Shown here: one piece after another, positions 1-9,900 of the stretch
Numbering within the stretch: the first letter of the stretch is position 1
Layout: each line of letters starts with the position of its first letter
From: Hymenopellis radicata
Taxonomy: Eukaryota > Basidiomycota > Agaricomycetes > Agaricales > Physalacriaceae
Assembly (NCBI GenBank): GCA_015501595.1
Contig: JADNRX010000250.1
Coordinates: forward strand, 1-64,000
Length of the DNA: 64,000 nt
Direction: 5' to 3'
Translations under genes and position numbers: made by a program
The notes under the pieces: model-generated
The model's input: the letters and a program-made list of their open reading frames with translations, nothing else
Database searches by the model: none
Told to the model about the DNA's origin: nothing

Positions 1-183
1 CGAAGTAAAACAAAATAAAATGTGATGTGGCATTGACTACCCACTGAGGCGGGCTATCTACGAGAGGAATGTTGGTGACTAAACGCTCAGTGATACACGT
101 CCCGGCATCATGGTCAATGAACGCTGGGAGAGCAGAACCGGAGCAAAGCAGTATGTATCAAGGTTACTACTACAGAAGGCAAT

Positions 184-1303
184 TCATAGTCGGATGCCAG
201 TCCATAGGAACAGGAAGCCAATTAAGAAGAGGTTAGAAAAGCACAGCAGCATCTCGTGTGATCCATGATGCACGCCATCAACCAGCGGAAGCGTCTCGGT
301 CATGGAATTATTGACGCGTTCAATAATGTCCGAATCCACCGAGTTTGGTAGCGCTGATGGCGGCGCGTACTGGTCGTCTGAAAAGACAGCAGTATTGTTA
401 TACTCATCGACGCTAATGGCAGCGCTGCTCGCCCTCGCGTAGGACCAGATTTGCTCCGGTTTCACAGCAGCAAGATCGAACGCTGCGATTGTGCCGTTCT
501 GTAGCAGTTTCGCCCAAGGATTGTCGTCCTGAGTCTTCCCATAGGTAAGATTATCATCAAGCATAGCAACGACGGCGAGCAAACTGTCCCGATCAGAGAC
601 GATGCGCAGTGTATTGTTGCTCTTTCCGTCAATCGATTTGAAGAAGTACGTAGCCATTTGCCGGGAACCGCCAGGGCGACTGTCATTAGTAGGAAGTCCG
701 TACTATAGTGGAGCGAGGGCCTTCAATAGATGAACTCCAATAACGGATGAGAGCCACCAACCTCGTCGTTATATAGATACGATAGTCCTGCGCCGCCTAC
801 CAAACCAAAGGTAATGGGCCAGAAGTAAAACGGAAAACCTCGATTCGCGACACCGCGGCCTTGATAATGGTAGCCTATTGCAGCAGGATAACCGCTTCCG
901 TACGTGCTATAAACAAAGAAGTCAAGATAAAGGAAGACACAGACACGCCATAAGGCTCACGCATTTCCATAAGCATCGCTTCTCCTGCCTCCGCCCGCGG
1001 GGCGCCCACTGAATAGATGTCCCTTCGTACTGATCTCTTGGGACCGCCACCAAGACCGTAGAAAGGTCCAGCATGAGGTTCGCTTTTAGCACCTGTACTC
1101 GACTGAAAGCCACTCCAAGCACCGCCAGCGCCCTTGCCGCCAGACGAAGAAGAGCTGGAGCCGCCGCCGCTTGTCGCGCCACCCTCATGACCGCTGATAG
1201 AACCACTGCCATGGCTGCTGTGGCCGTGACCGCTACCGTGGCCTATTGGTGTACGCTTCTCGCTCGACCTTCGGCGTGGGGCGGATATGAAATAAAAATA
1301 CAT
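184..1303 (-). CDS. Gly/Ser-rich protein with C-terminal YNDEYG domain (paralogue A)
   Basis: Three exons on the minus strand: 961-1303, 762-906 and 184-702, with GT..AG introns. Exon 1 starts at ATG 1303 and encodes a His/Gly/Ser-rich low-complexity stretch. Exon 2 gives a Gly/Tyr segment then an FPFYFWPITFG-type hydrophobic block. The exon 2/3 junction gives YNDEYG, followed by SRPGG, a roughly 140-residue domain and a hydrophobic C-terminus (LFLIGFLFLWTGI), which suggests membrane or GPI attachment. The gene at 57.8-58.9 kb has the same three-exon design and the same motifs, so they are paralogues. Exon 1 needs one extra base in the CCC run near base 1050 to join the Gly-rich frame to the FSGRPAGGG frame; with it all phases close at about 335 residues. 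The family is familiar from Agaricomycetes but its function is unknown to me; a surface or membrane role is inference. Confidence 0.72.
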
Positions 1304-2319
1304 CTAGTCGAGCAGGGGTTGGAAAATGATGAGAGAAGGTTAGGGAGGCAATGTTTAGAATAATGTACCTTTATACAAATATGTCATGGCAGGGACGGGT
1401 AATGACCTGCAGACTAGCTGTGATGGTCACCCAGTGAGAAGAAGAAGCACCAAAAGGCGAACAATAGATGGTGGACAGCCTCCTACATGCACAATAAGGC
1501 ACCGCATAATCTGCTGCTGATATGGGCATGTGTACTCAGAATGACGCACTGTAGAATCTTCCAGACGCTAATCGAACGATGATCAGACCTCCCAGACGCA
1601 GATTGTGGCGCACTTTCAAAACATAAGTTTGAATGAGTTACAAACAGGAATGCCGGCTTACACATGTTCTAATCTTTACCCTATGGCACACGCCGACGTT
1701 TTCCGTGCCTGATTCAACTATGGGGACGCCTTGAGTAATCTTTCAAGTCGCATCTCGGTGCGACGTTGCTAATACATAAACCCAGACATATGTGTGAGTT
1801 AATCAGATTGGCGGGTAGAAAGGGAGATCACAACAAGCGCACCTGCTATTGGCGCGTCTTTGAAAGAGAGACGCGGCCTCAAAAGTACTCCATGACCTTG
1901 AGGGAGAACGTGGAAGGGACTTTGGACTTCCGGGCGTAGCTTTACATTACTGCTGGCAATATTCCGGACGTGCTTCAAGAGCCGACGACGCGTTAATGAG
2001 CAAGACCAGGACGCGACATGGTGGTGAGATTGGAAAAGGACCACGCGACAGTGACGTAAGTAACTGGTTCATATTTTCGATCGTTCCCACTCGGAACCTT
2101 CTTCCGTTCCAACAGGTCTCTCACTCGAAGATGTTCGTGAGCTCTTATACAAAGGACACGTCTTAGCACCACCGTTCTTTCGCTGGTAAGCTAGACTGTT
2201 CGCTTCTATCCGATTCAATTCAGCGCGGATCGTCGTGTTTCGTAACCGCTTTTACTCAATTTTACACTATAGCCACCGTACTTCCAGGGTCTCCTTTTTC
2301 TTCTTCGCCCTCAACAACC
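1304..2319. other. Intergenic stretch, no supported gene
   Basis: Divergent intergenic region between the Gly-rich gene and the first zinc-cluster gene. Short open frames (for example 1799-2044 minus) show no recognisable domain. The last 300 bases before 2320 are pyrimidine-rich, as is common upstream of fungal start codons. Confidence 0.5.
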
Positions 2320-3312
2320 ATGTCAGAGCTCACTGACATCAAAGTTCTGTCACCTGAAGTTGACGTTCTTTCGGTCTTGTCGTCGCCAGAACCTCAGGCT
2401 CCAGCCTCACTCGGCGGCGAGGACTCTGCTGGGGATCACCAAGTAGCCATGGCGACTCCTCTGAGCCTGCTTAACCGAGTGCGTTTGCATCCATGAACGT
2501 CGAGCTCTGCTAAACCTGCGCAGTACAAATCCTTCGACCAGCCTCTATCCCAAGAAGAGATCGAAGACCTCTACCAAGACGCTATCAAGCTACCTCCCAA
2601 GGAGCAGGAACGCATCGCCGAAGAGCTTCGCGCAATCCTAGTCTTTCGAAACATCGCAGGAAAGCAGGGACGGGTTCTTGGACAGAGTGGCAAAATCAAC
2701 GGGCTCTACATCGCTAACTGGGATCTCGTTGCCGTTCCCTTTGAACGCCCGGTACGAACCCACCATCCCAGTCTCGACTCGTCATGGTTAACTGGACATT
2801 TGTAGTGCCCTCACTGCGTCGGAAACAGCCTCACATGCGAATACGAAAAGCGGTTGGGGATTGGGCGGAAAAAGTGTAGGGAGTGCCGCTTCGGAAATGC
2901 GACCTGCTGGCCGCAGGGACAGCATGAGTCGGTCACGACACCACGGCGGCGCGAATCTGATGCGGAGTACATATCCAACCTTCGACCACCCAAACGCTTG
3001 CGTACTTCCACAACAACCTCCTCTGCATCCGCGTCTGGGTCGCCATCGACATCCAAGGTATCTGATCCCATGGACTCTTTCGCTCATCTGAGCAAGGAGA
3101 CCCTCCTCGGTATCATCAGGGATCAGCAGGGCTCGCTGGCCGACGCCAAGAATCAGCTGCAGTCGCGGGAAAAGGACATGCTGATTGCTGCGAAGGATAA
3201 AGAAATATCCGAGCTGAGGAAGCAGTTGACGAAGGCGAAGAAGGATCTGCGGTCGACCGTTGACGAGGTGGTGCGCTCGGCTGACGCGTTGAAGGCGAAG
3301 TACGCACGTTGA
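2320..3312 (+). CDS. Zn2Cys6-like protein with C-terminal coiled coil (tandem copy 1)
   Basis: Exons 2320-2478, 2524-2751 and 2806-3312, all joined in phase 0, give 297 residues. Exon 1 is an acidic Ser/Pro-rich leader. Exon 2 (76 codons) is a compact domain starting YKSFDQPLS, rich in helix-forming residues, with a GKINGLYIANWD segment. Exon 3 opens with Cys at residues 130, 133, 140, 153, 156 and 163, spacing C-x2-C-x6-C-x12-C-x2-C-x6-C, which fits the fungal binuclear zinc cluster, with a basic KK in the linker. A Ser/Thr/Arg-rich segment and a charged coiled coil follow (from MDSFAHLSKETLL onward). The arrangement resembles zinc-cluster transcription factors with a dimerising helix, but the cluster is central rather than N-terminal and no fungal transcription-factor middle domain is seen. 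DNA binding is inference. The next gene at 3883 is a tandem duplicate. Confidence 0.85.
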
Positions 3313-3882
3313 ATGCTTTCACCTCGTTGGACAATTCCTCTTCCGCTCCGTCGATTATCTTCTTCGTTTTCCTGGACGTACATACTGTATTCATTGATTT
3401 CTCTTTACCGCATTGATGGCTAGTACTTTCCTTGGGCAAGTTAGACTGTATTCTTGACAGGAAATGGAGCCTGTGGTCAACTGAGCATATATCAACTCAT
3501 GTTTCGGGAACTCGCAGTGTATGCTCATGTCAAGCAAATGGTGATAAGAATCGATTGGTGTCGGTTAGGAAAAAAACCATGACCGGCCCGCTGGTCGCCG
3601 GAAGTGATCGGTGGTTGGCGCTTTTCAGTCATCTTCAGAATGTCCCTCGCACATTTCGCTTCCATTTCGCTTCAGTAATGGCTCAAGGACACGCCTGCTC
3701 AAGGTCTAATGGACCAGGCGACTCAGTCTTGTCCATGATCTTTTATGCATACTACAGCTGCGTCGGTACGCATCCAGAAAACTGATTAAAAGCTAAACTA
3801 ACCTTCCCCGCTTCTGCTCGCAGATCCATCGCCATGGTAACTCATATACATAGCTGAACTTCTCTCTCTCTCCTCTTCCCCA
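3313..3882 (+). other. Short intergenic region between tandem zinc-cluster genes
   Basis: It holds the 3' flank of copy 1 and the promoter of copy 2. A pyrimidine-rich run (tctctctctctcc) lies at about 3860-3875, directly before the start codon of copy 2. No other coding unit is supported. Confidence 0.5.
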
Positions 3883-4884
3883 ATGTCGACCCCAGGGGAA
3901 ATCAAACAATCATCGCCTGAAGTCCTCTCTGTTAGCCTTTCTCCGTCGTCCAACGACATGTCCCATGATGATGGAGGATGCTCGAAACTACAACAAACAG
4001 CGAAGACCTCTTCTCAGCTCGTCAAAAAGGTGTGCCCCTACGACATATATATTCATGGTGCGACAACACTTACTTTCCCCAACAGTACAAGTCCTTCGTC
4101 CAACCTCTCTCCACCGACGAGATCGAGTCGCTCTACGAAGACGCTGTCAGCCTTCCCATCGACCAGCAGGACGTCATCCCCGAAGCCCTACGCGCCATTC
4201 TTGTTTTCCACGCTGTCGCAGCCGTCCCAGGTCGCACCCTTGGCCACAGCGGAAAAGTCAACGGGGTATACATCGCCGACTGGGATATCCGCCCGATCCC
4301 ATTCGACCGCGCAGTACGTGCCCGCACAATGTCGTCCTTTCCTCTACTAATCGTCAGCGCAGTGTGCGACATGCACAGATCGCAATATCCCTTGTCACTT
4401 TGAGCGCCGAAGTCGAAATGGGCGGAAGAAGTGCCGGGAGTGTCGACTGCTCGACAAAGTATGCCCCTCTGCAGGCTATGGAGGTCTAGGTAGCAGCTCG
4501 TCTCGCGCGATTGAGGCACCACCCTCGGCGTCAGGCACGCGCAGTGCCAGCAGGCGTCGTGCGAGTGATCCCGATCCTGGCGATAGTAGCAGCAGTGCAC
4601 GGTCGGCGAAGCGGTCCCGTACTGTTGGATATACTCCATCTACGTCCTCCGTTATGGACTCCTTTGCGCACTTGAGCAAGGAAACGCTGTTGGAAGTTGT
4701 GAAGGATCTTCAGGCAAAGGTTAATGAGACGAACACGAAGGAGTCCGAGCTGGAGAGTTTGGCGAAAGACAAGGAGATTTTGGCACTGAAGAAGGAGATG
4801 AGCAGGATGAAGAAGGATTTCAAGGTGGTGATTGATGACGCTCTGAGCACTGCAGACGGGTTGAGGAAGAAGTATAGTCTTTGA
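3883..4884 (+). CDS. Zn2Cys6-like protein with C-terminal coiled coil (tandem copy 2)
   Basis: Exons 3883-4029, 4086-4313 and 4363-4884, all phase 0, 298 residues. Exon 2 has exactly the same length (228 nt) as exon 2 of copy 1 and encodes the same domain (YKSFVQPLS, then a GKVNGVYIADWD segment). Exon 3 carries Cys 126, 129, 136, 149, 152 and 159 with identical C-x2-C-x6-C-x12-C-x2-C-x6-C spacing and the shared GRKKCREC core. A Ser/Arg-rich nuclear-localisation-like stretch and the MDSFAHLSKETLL coiled coil follow. The N-terminal leader and the residues between cysteines have diverged, so this is an old tandem duplication with both copies intact. A DNA-binding regulator is the best guess from the cysteine pattern; the targets are unknown. 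Confidence 0.85.
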
Positions 4885-5015
4885 CGAATGATGGTCTCCC
4901 TATATTTCACAATGACCTGTTTATCTTTCCCAAGACGTTCTATCGATCCTCCCTTGACTTCATCCCAACTTCATCCAGCATCTTCTGTTATCTATAATGC
5001 ACTCTTTTTTTGGAC

Positions 5016-5898
5016 ATGGTCAACGACGCAAAGAACACAGACAGACCCGCCGTGCGCGACCGATTACGGAGGGAGTGAGAGCTTGAGACCGAGCGCATGA
5101 AGGAAGAAAGGAAGGCGACGCTCGCCGATTTGCTAAAGGACCATGAGCACCAGTTGGAGGCAGCGGACCGGGCCCATCAGGCCAGGTGGGATGCCAGCGA
5201 CAGCGTTCTTCGGATGCGCGAGACCACTATCAAGGACAAGGAGGATGCCATGCGGCGTGACGAAGAGCATCGCAAGCGCTCTGGGCTGCTTTGGGACCAT
5301 CTCAACCCGGACCAGCGCTGTCTCTCCCTAGAATCAAGGCGCTACACACTGCTCATCAACGTACCTATGGATCCCGAGGTGGATGGATTGAAGTGGTGCA
5401 TGGAGACACAGATCGAGATACACGGAAATACGTACGAGCGTCCGTGGCGTTGCGTGCGCGATGACGGGGTGAGTTTCCTCTGCCTTCTACTATGTTCGTC
5501 GCATACTCACCCTTCATCATGGTAGGGCAAGATCATCGCTGAATGGATCACACTCTCCAACGAGCCAACGTGCAAGACTTTCTGGGCTCATCATACCAAG
5601 AAGGTTCGTTTTTGATTCACTCCCGTATGAAGCTCATTTTCTTCTCGCAGGAGTGCAACGGATACCATAAGCGCATCTTCGAGGCGAAGCTGGAGAACCA
5701 CCAGCCGCCTTGGGATAATTGGCAAGAGATGTGCATTTCCACGCCCTCGCACTTCAACTTCGGACACCACGATTATCCGTCGTGAAACGGTACGTTGCCG
5801 GGCCATTTGCTGGACTTGAACAGGTCGCTAACGAGATGTTACAGGCACATGATGGAATATTTGGCTCTTGGTTTGTATTCGATGAAGAGTGCCCTTAG
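5016..5898 (+). pseudogene. Coiled-coil / WD-like basidiomycete protein, frame-broken
   Basis: ATG 5016 opens a charged coiled-coil frame that meets an in-frame TGA at 5076-5078 and then continues in the same frame (ELETERMKEERKATL...). Phase-0 introns lie at about 5470-5526 and 5604-5650. Conserved features are a WDHL....C segment, RRYTLLINVP, WC..., IHG, and W...C segments, a design I associate with a common basidiomycete family of Cys/Trp-rich repeats after a coiled coil. The reading frame stops at 5785. The expected C-terminal motif (HDGIFGSWFVFDEECP, stop 5896-5898) lies just downstream after a plausible intron but in another frame. Two lesions in one short gene suggest a pseudogene or sequence error. 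An alternative is a shorter protein starting at Met 5097. Function unknown. Confidence 0.6.
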
Positions 5899-6002
5899 AA
5901 GATGACTCTGCCAAGTATATGTATATATGTATTTCGCTTTCGAACACACAAGGACACTCTAGATATATAGGTTGTGAAAATGTATGGAACGTCGCTTATC
6001 TT

Positions 6003-6938
6003 CTATTGAGACTCGTCATCAACTAGGACCCACTCGCGCAGTGGCTGCGGTTTCTGAAGTTTATTCGATTTCCTTCCACTAGATGCCCTGTTTGAATCCT
6101 GGGACCTGATAGCATGAGGTTTCGCTGATGGTCGAGAGTTCGACGAATGAGATTGAAACGGGTTAACACAACCCTCGGCCGTAGGCTTATTCTGCTCAGC
6201 GTCGGACACGAGAGGTGGTGTGCTAGGGTGGTATTTTGTGAGGGTAGTGACATAGGAAGAGGGCGATCTAGACGGTTGTGGACTGAAGTTTTCCGTAAAT
6301 ATTGATCCTAAGTTATTACGAGTGGTCTGTTCGACATGGGGCATGGGGGGCGGCGCGCCACTAGAAGTCTTTGGAGTATGAGAAGGATGGGAAGAGCGAG
6401 ACGAATGGTTTGAGGGGTTCAGTTTGGGTTCAACGATCTGAAAATGTGTGCTCGGCACCTCGTGAACGTCGGGAGAAGTCGATCTAGACTGTTGTGGACT
6501 GAAGTTTTCCGTAAATATTGATCCTAAGTTATTACGAGTGGTCTGTTCGACATGGGGCATGGGGGGCAGCGCGCCACTAAAAGTCTTTGGAGTATGAGAA
6601 AGATGGGAAGAGCGAGACGTATGGTTTGAGGGGTCCAGTTTGGGTTCGACGATCGAAAAACGTGCGCTCGGCACCTCGTGTGGCGCAGCCTGCGACTCTT
6701 CTTGTTCTCGAAGGGGAGGCGCATGGTTGACATGTCCTTGGCCTAACGTAGATGGCATTGGTTCGGAGCGTTGAAAGCCCTTGTACTGAGGTCTACCCTC
6801 CCCATCCAGTTTCTCATTGATGTCATGATATAGCGCTTGCTCGCTAACGGACAAGCCAGATCGAGCGTCGCGAGGACCGTCCCTGATCGTCGGAACAAAC
6901 GACTGGCCTATTTCTGAGGGGTTCGCCATTGGGGACAT
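6003..6938 (-). CDS. Disordered Ser/Pro-rich protein with 72-residue tandem duplication
   Basis: A single uninterrupted frame of 311 residues from ATG 6938. It is rich in Ser, Pro, His, Thr and Arg and has no recognisable fold. Residues around 90-235 hold two copies of a 72-residue unit beginning HEVPS, each with VEPKL, SSH.SHTPKT, PMPHVEQTTRNNLGSIF and FSPQ segments. At DNA level this is a 216-bp tandem duplication covering about 6255-6690 with only scattered differences. The C-terminus ends with a WVLVDDE patch. Keeping frame through the duplication supports translation. No homologue is recognised and no function is proposed. Confidence 0.6.
   Translation of the reverse strand: MSPMANPSEIGQSFVPTIRDGPRDARSGLSVSEQALYHDINEKLDGEGRPQYKGFQRSEPMPSTLGQGHVNHAPPLREQEESQAAPHEVPSARFSIVEPKLDPSNHTSRSSHLSHTPKTFSGALPPMPHVEQTTRNNLGSIFTENFSPQQSRSTSPDVHEVPSTHFQIVEPKLNPSNHSSRSSHPSHTPKTSSGAPPPMPHVEQTTRNNLGSIFTENFSPQPSRSPSSYVTTLTKYHPSTPPLVSDAEQNKPTAEGCVNPFQSHSSNSRPSAKPHAIRSQDSNRASSGRKSNKLQKPQPLREWVLVDDESQ
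6255..6690 (-). repeat. 216-bp tandem duplication, two copies
   Basis: Two consecutive units of 216 bp within the disordered-protein gene. A long block containing gtctgttcgacatggggcat occurs near 6325 and again near 6540. The high identity indicates a fairly recent in-frame duplication. Confidence 0.85.
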
Positions 6939-9900
6939 CTAAGAAAATTGTAGTGGGAGGAGAAATGCAGGGGACACACAGGAAGGCTGAGAAAGCACTG
7001 CTTTTATAGTGCTCATCATTGCGGTCAGGGTCATCGAATAATGCGCCGAGACCATGAACGCCACACCACGTGGGGCAAGTCAGACGCGATAAAATGATAT
7101 CCTGACGGAGTCTGCGCAGCAGAAAGAAGTTAGTCCATTCTACAGTGAAGCGGCGCGCAGTTGTGAACCGAAGCCTCCTTGGTTGGTGGTCGTGTGCCGA
7201 AAGTGGTTATCAGCCGATAAGCCGATGGCCTGAATCGGAAACTCGGTCCGAGGTCAGCTTTTCCCTCCTACAATCATGTCCACATTTTAGTACCCGCCGC
7301 GTCTCTGCTACACAGATTCCTTTTCCAGCCAAGATGTCACTACTGCGCATGGACTGGAATATGGCTCGGTGCCTAGGCAAGTCGTGTTAACGCGTTAAGC
7401 GAATTGCCTGACACAATATGGTTTCAGGCCTGCATTGAAAACGGACTGTCGTGGTTCCTACTGCTGGAAGTTGGCATGAACGCTGAAGGGGATGGGCCTG
7501 TCTTTAATCTCCGCGGATTGCTCGGGCTCTATGCCTTGCCCGCCGGGCTGTCGCGAGAGCGATATTTTCCTAGCCGTTTGTGCCATTCGGCGTGACAATT
7601 CTCTCGCAGACCAGATCTATATTGTGGGTCTCTATCTGGGCGTCCTCCACATCTCTTACTTCTTTGAGTAGTGTTCCCGCGATCCCACTGGAATTCCTGG
7701 GCAGTCCAGGTCAACACACTTATCTCGACCGATGGCATTCTCGGCGCCGTTCCTCTCTACGCCACTGGGGATCGGGATAGCATGTATCTCTGCGCATAAT
7801 CCAGAATGTGGCGACCCTGGGTTACACGTCGTCCTGAGTTCCTCCTCGACGACTGAAATTCCCTCATTTCACGGATGCTTATCACGTGACGTTGACAAGG
7901 TTAGGAATGAATTCTTTTGCATGTACTCAGTACCATCAACAGCCTTTTCAACAATAGATTCGGCTTCTGCGATAACGTTGCCAACCTTTTTACTGCGCGC
8001 AACTCATCTCTTCATTGCGGCCCGGAACTGGAGGTGCTTCGTAAGCAAATCTTGCTGTGGGTGGGATCACTGACTGCGTATAATCAGAACCGGTCTTGGC
8101 GTGTTCCCCTTTTCGCTTGGATCTCCGACGAAGGAGTTTCGCATGAGTATTGGGAACGGTAGCTAGGGTTAGGGTTTGGACCTGTAAGTCATTTTCTGTC
8201 AGTTCAAATATTCTTATTGAACAATTAAAAGTACACCGATGGTTTGCTATCAAACATGGATTCGTCCGTCTTGATGTGGACAAGCTCGTTCACCTCCCAA
8301 CAGCTCTCTCAAGTCGTCTGACATCCGCTGTATTCCTAGATTCATCAGTTCGAGGGTGAATACAACGGTTTAACTGGAGACCAGCTTCTTCTATCCTCAT
8401 CGTCAAAGTTGGATCTCTATACTTCCTGTGGCTTCGCATTGCGGACGTCAACGCCTCTATGTTGCCCATTCCTTTCCCGCTTCCTCCTCCTCCCCGTTCA
8501 GTCGACCGGTTGGAACCATCTCAAATGTCCCGAGGAGCAGGCCAAGAAAACTTAGATATCTCGTTGAAACCTATCCAAAGTCTCCACGAGTCTCTGTTTA
8601 TTGCTGGCAACACTTCCCATAACGTTATATTTATTCTCGGGGATCGGTACCCGTGGGAAAATCGCATGTGGCGTAAAAGTTCGGCATTCAGACATCGTCC
8701 GTGCTCCTTTCCTTCGTTGACCCCGATCTTGCTTCTAGATTCATTTGGACCATTTCCCTGGTTACTAGCATGTTGACCGACGTGCTCTGACCGCGGTCTT
8801 GCACAACGGTCGCAAGACGTATTCTTCTCTGGAAGTCAAGGGATGGTATCTCACCACCATTGGTGGTAATTATTTCCCAGGCTTAGAATTTTCACCCATT
8901 TCTTCCGTTTTCTCACTCTATGGTGTAACTGCCCAATGTCGTTGATGTGCAGCGGTTCGGCAATGATGTGTCTGCCATGTTGAGACCGCCGTGCCTCATG
9001 TCGCCTTTCCTTCCCGCACGGAGGCAGCATGGTCGTACTCGAGCAGCTCCATTCTCTGCCTCCCTCGGTTAGCCACGTTTGTGTATCTTTCCCTCCGCTC
9101 TTACTGATCACCTCCGAGGCGTTCATCGTATATGTTTGCTGTCATCCAATTGAATCGCTGTCAGGTTCATGACATGTATTATCATCGTTCAATGGCATGC
9201 GATTGTTCGATAATTTCAATCAAGTCGGCTAATCTTCAAGCATGATCAGTCCTCTGCGCAAGTCCAGTTCCTCCTGAAACATCGAGGAACGCATGTACTC
9301 TGAAAGGACGCTTCGAAAGGATCAAGAAATCCCAATTATCTTCGTAGCCGAAGCTGAGATGTATGACATGTCTGTGCTCTGGGTCGGTTATGTCTCTTGT
9401 CAAACACGCGAGCTGCAGAGATGTTCCACGCGTCACGACGCGACTTCGCCCATAATTGCTAGCGGCCTGAGACGATCTTTGTCAGGTACTCGGTTCCAAT
9501 ACTGAGGTATCCTGTTGCAGTAATATCAACGTATACGCTCTTTGCTTATTCCCAACAGCGGCCTACACAAGTATCTTATCATATGCCCCACTTGCCCGAA
9601 CGTTAATCGAGTTACTCCGGGTGGCATGCACCTGGGGGCATTATCTACGAGCTGCATATGAGCATATGTGAGCAAGGAATGTACTGTACTCGCTTTGAAA
9701 CTCCTATAACAACATTCATAGACTAAAAGACTTCCGGCGTCTTCGACATATCACTTCGAGAAAGGGGTGCGATGCGGCTTGGGGTACACGGTAAGTCGTT
9801 CGGAATGTAGAAGGACGTTGCAACGACGCGCCTAATGAAACGGAACGTGTACCGAGTTCATGATTTCTCCTTTTGTCAGAGACATGCACACAAACTGGGA

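Noticed and set aside
3432..3785. 117-codon frame between the tandem zinc-cluster genes
   Set aside because: No domain, no partner exon and no similarity to neighbours; compatible with chance.
8160..8177. Telomere-like TTAGGG motif (ctagggttagggtttgg)
   Set aside because: Only about two units are present with no array, so it is not evidence of an interstitial telomere.
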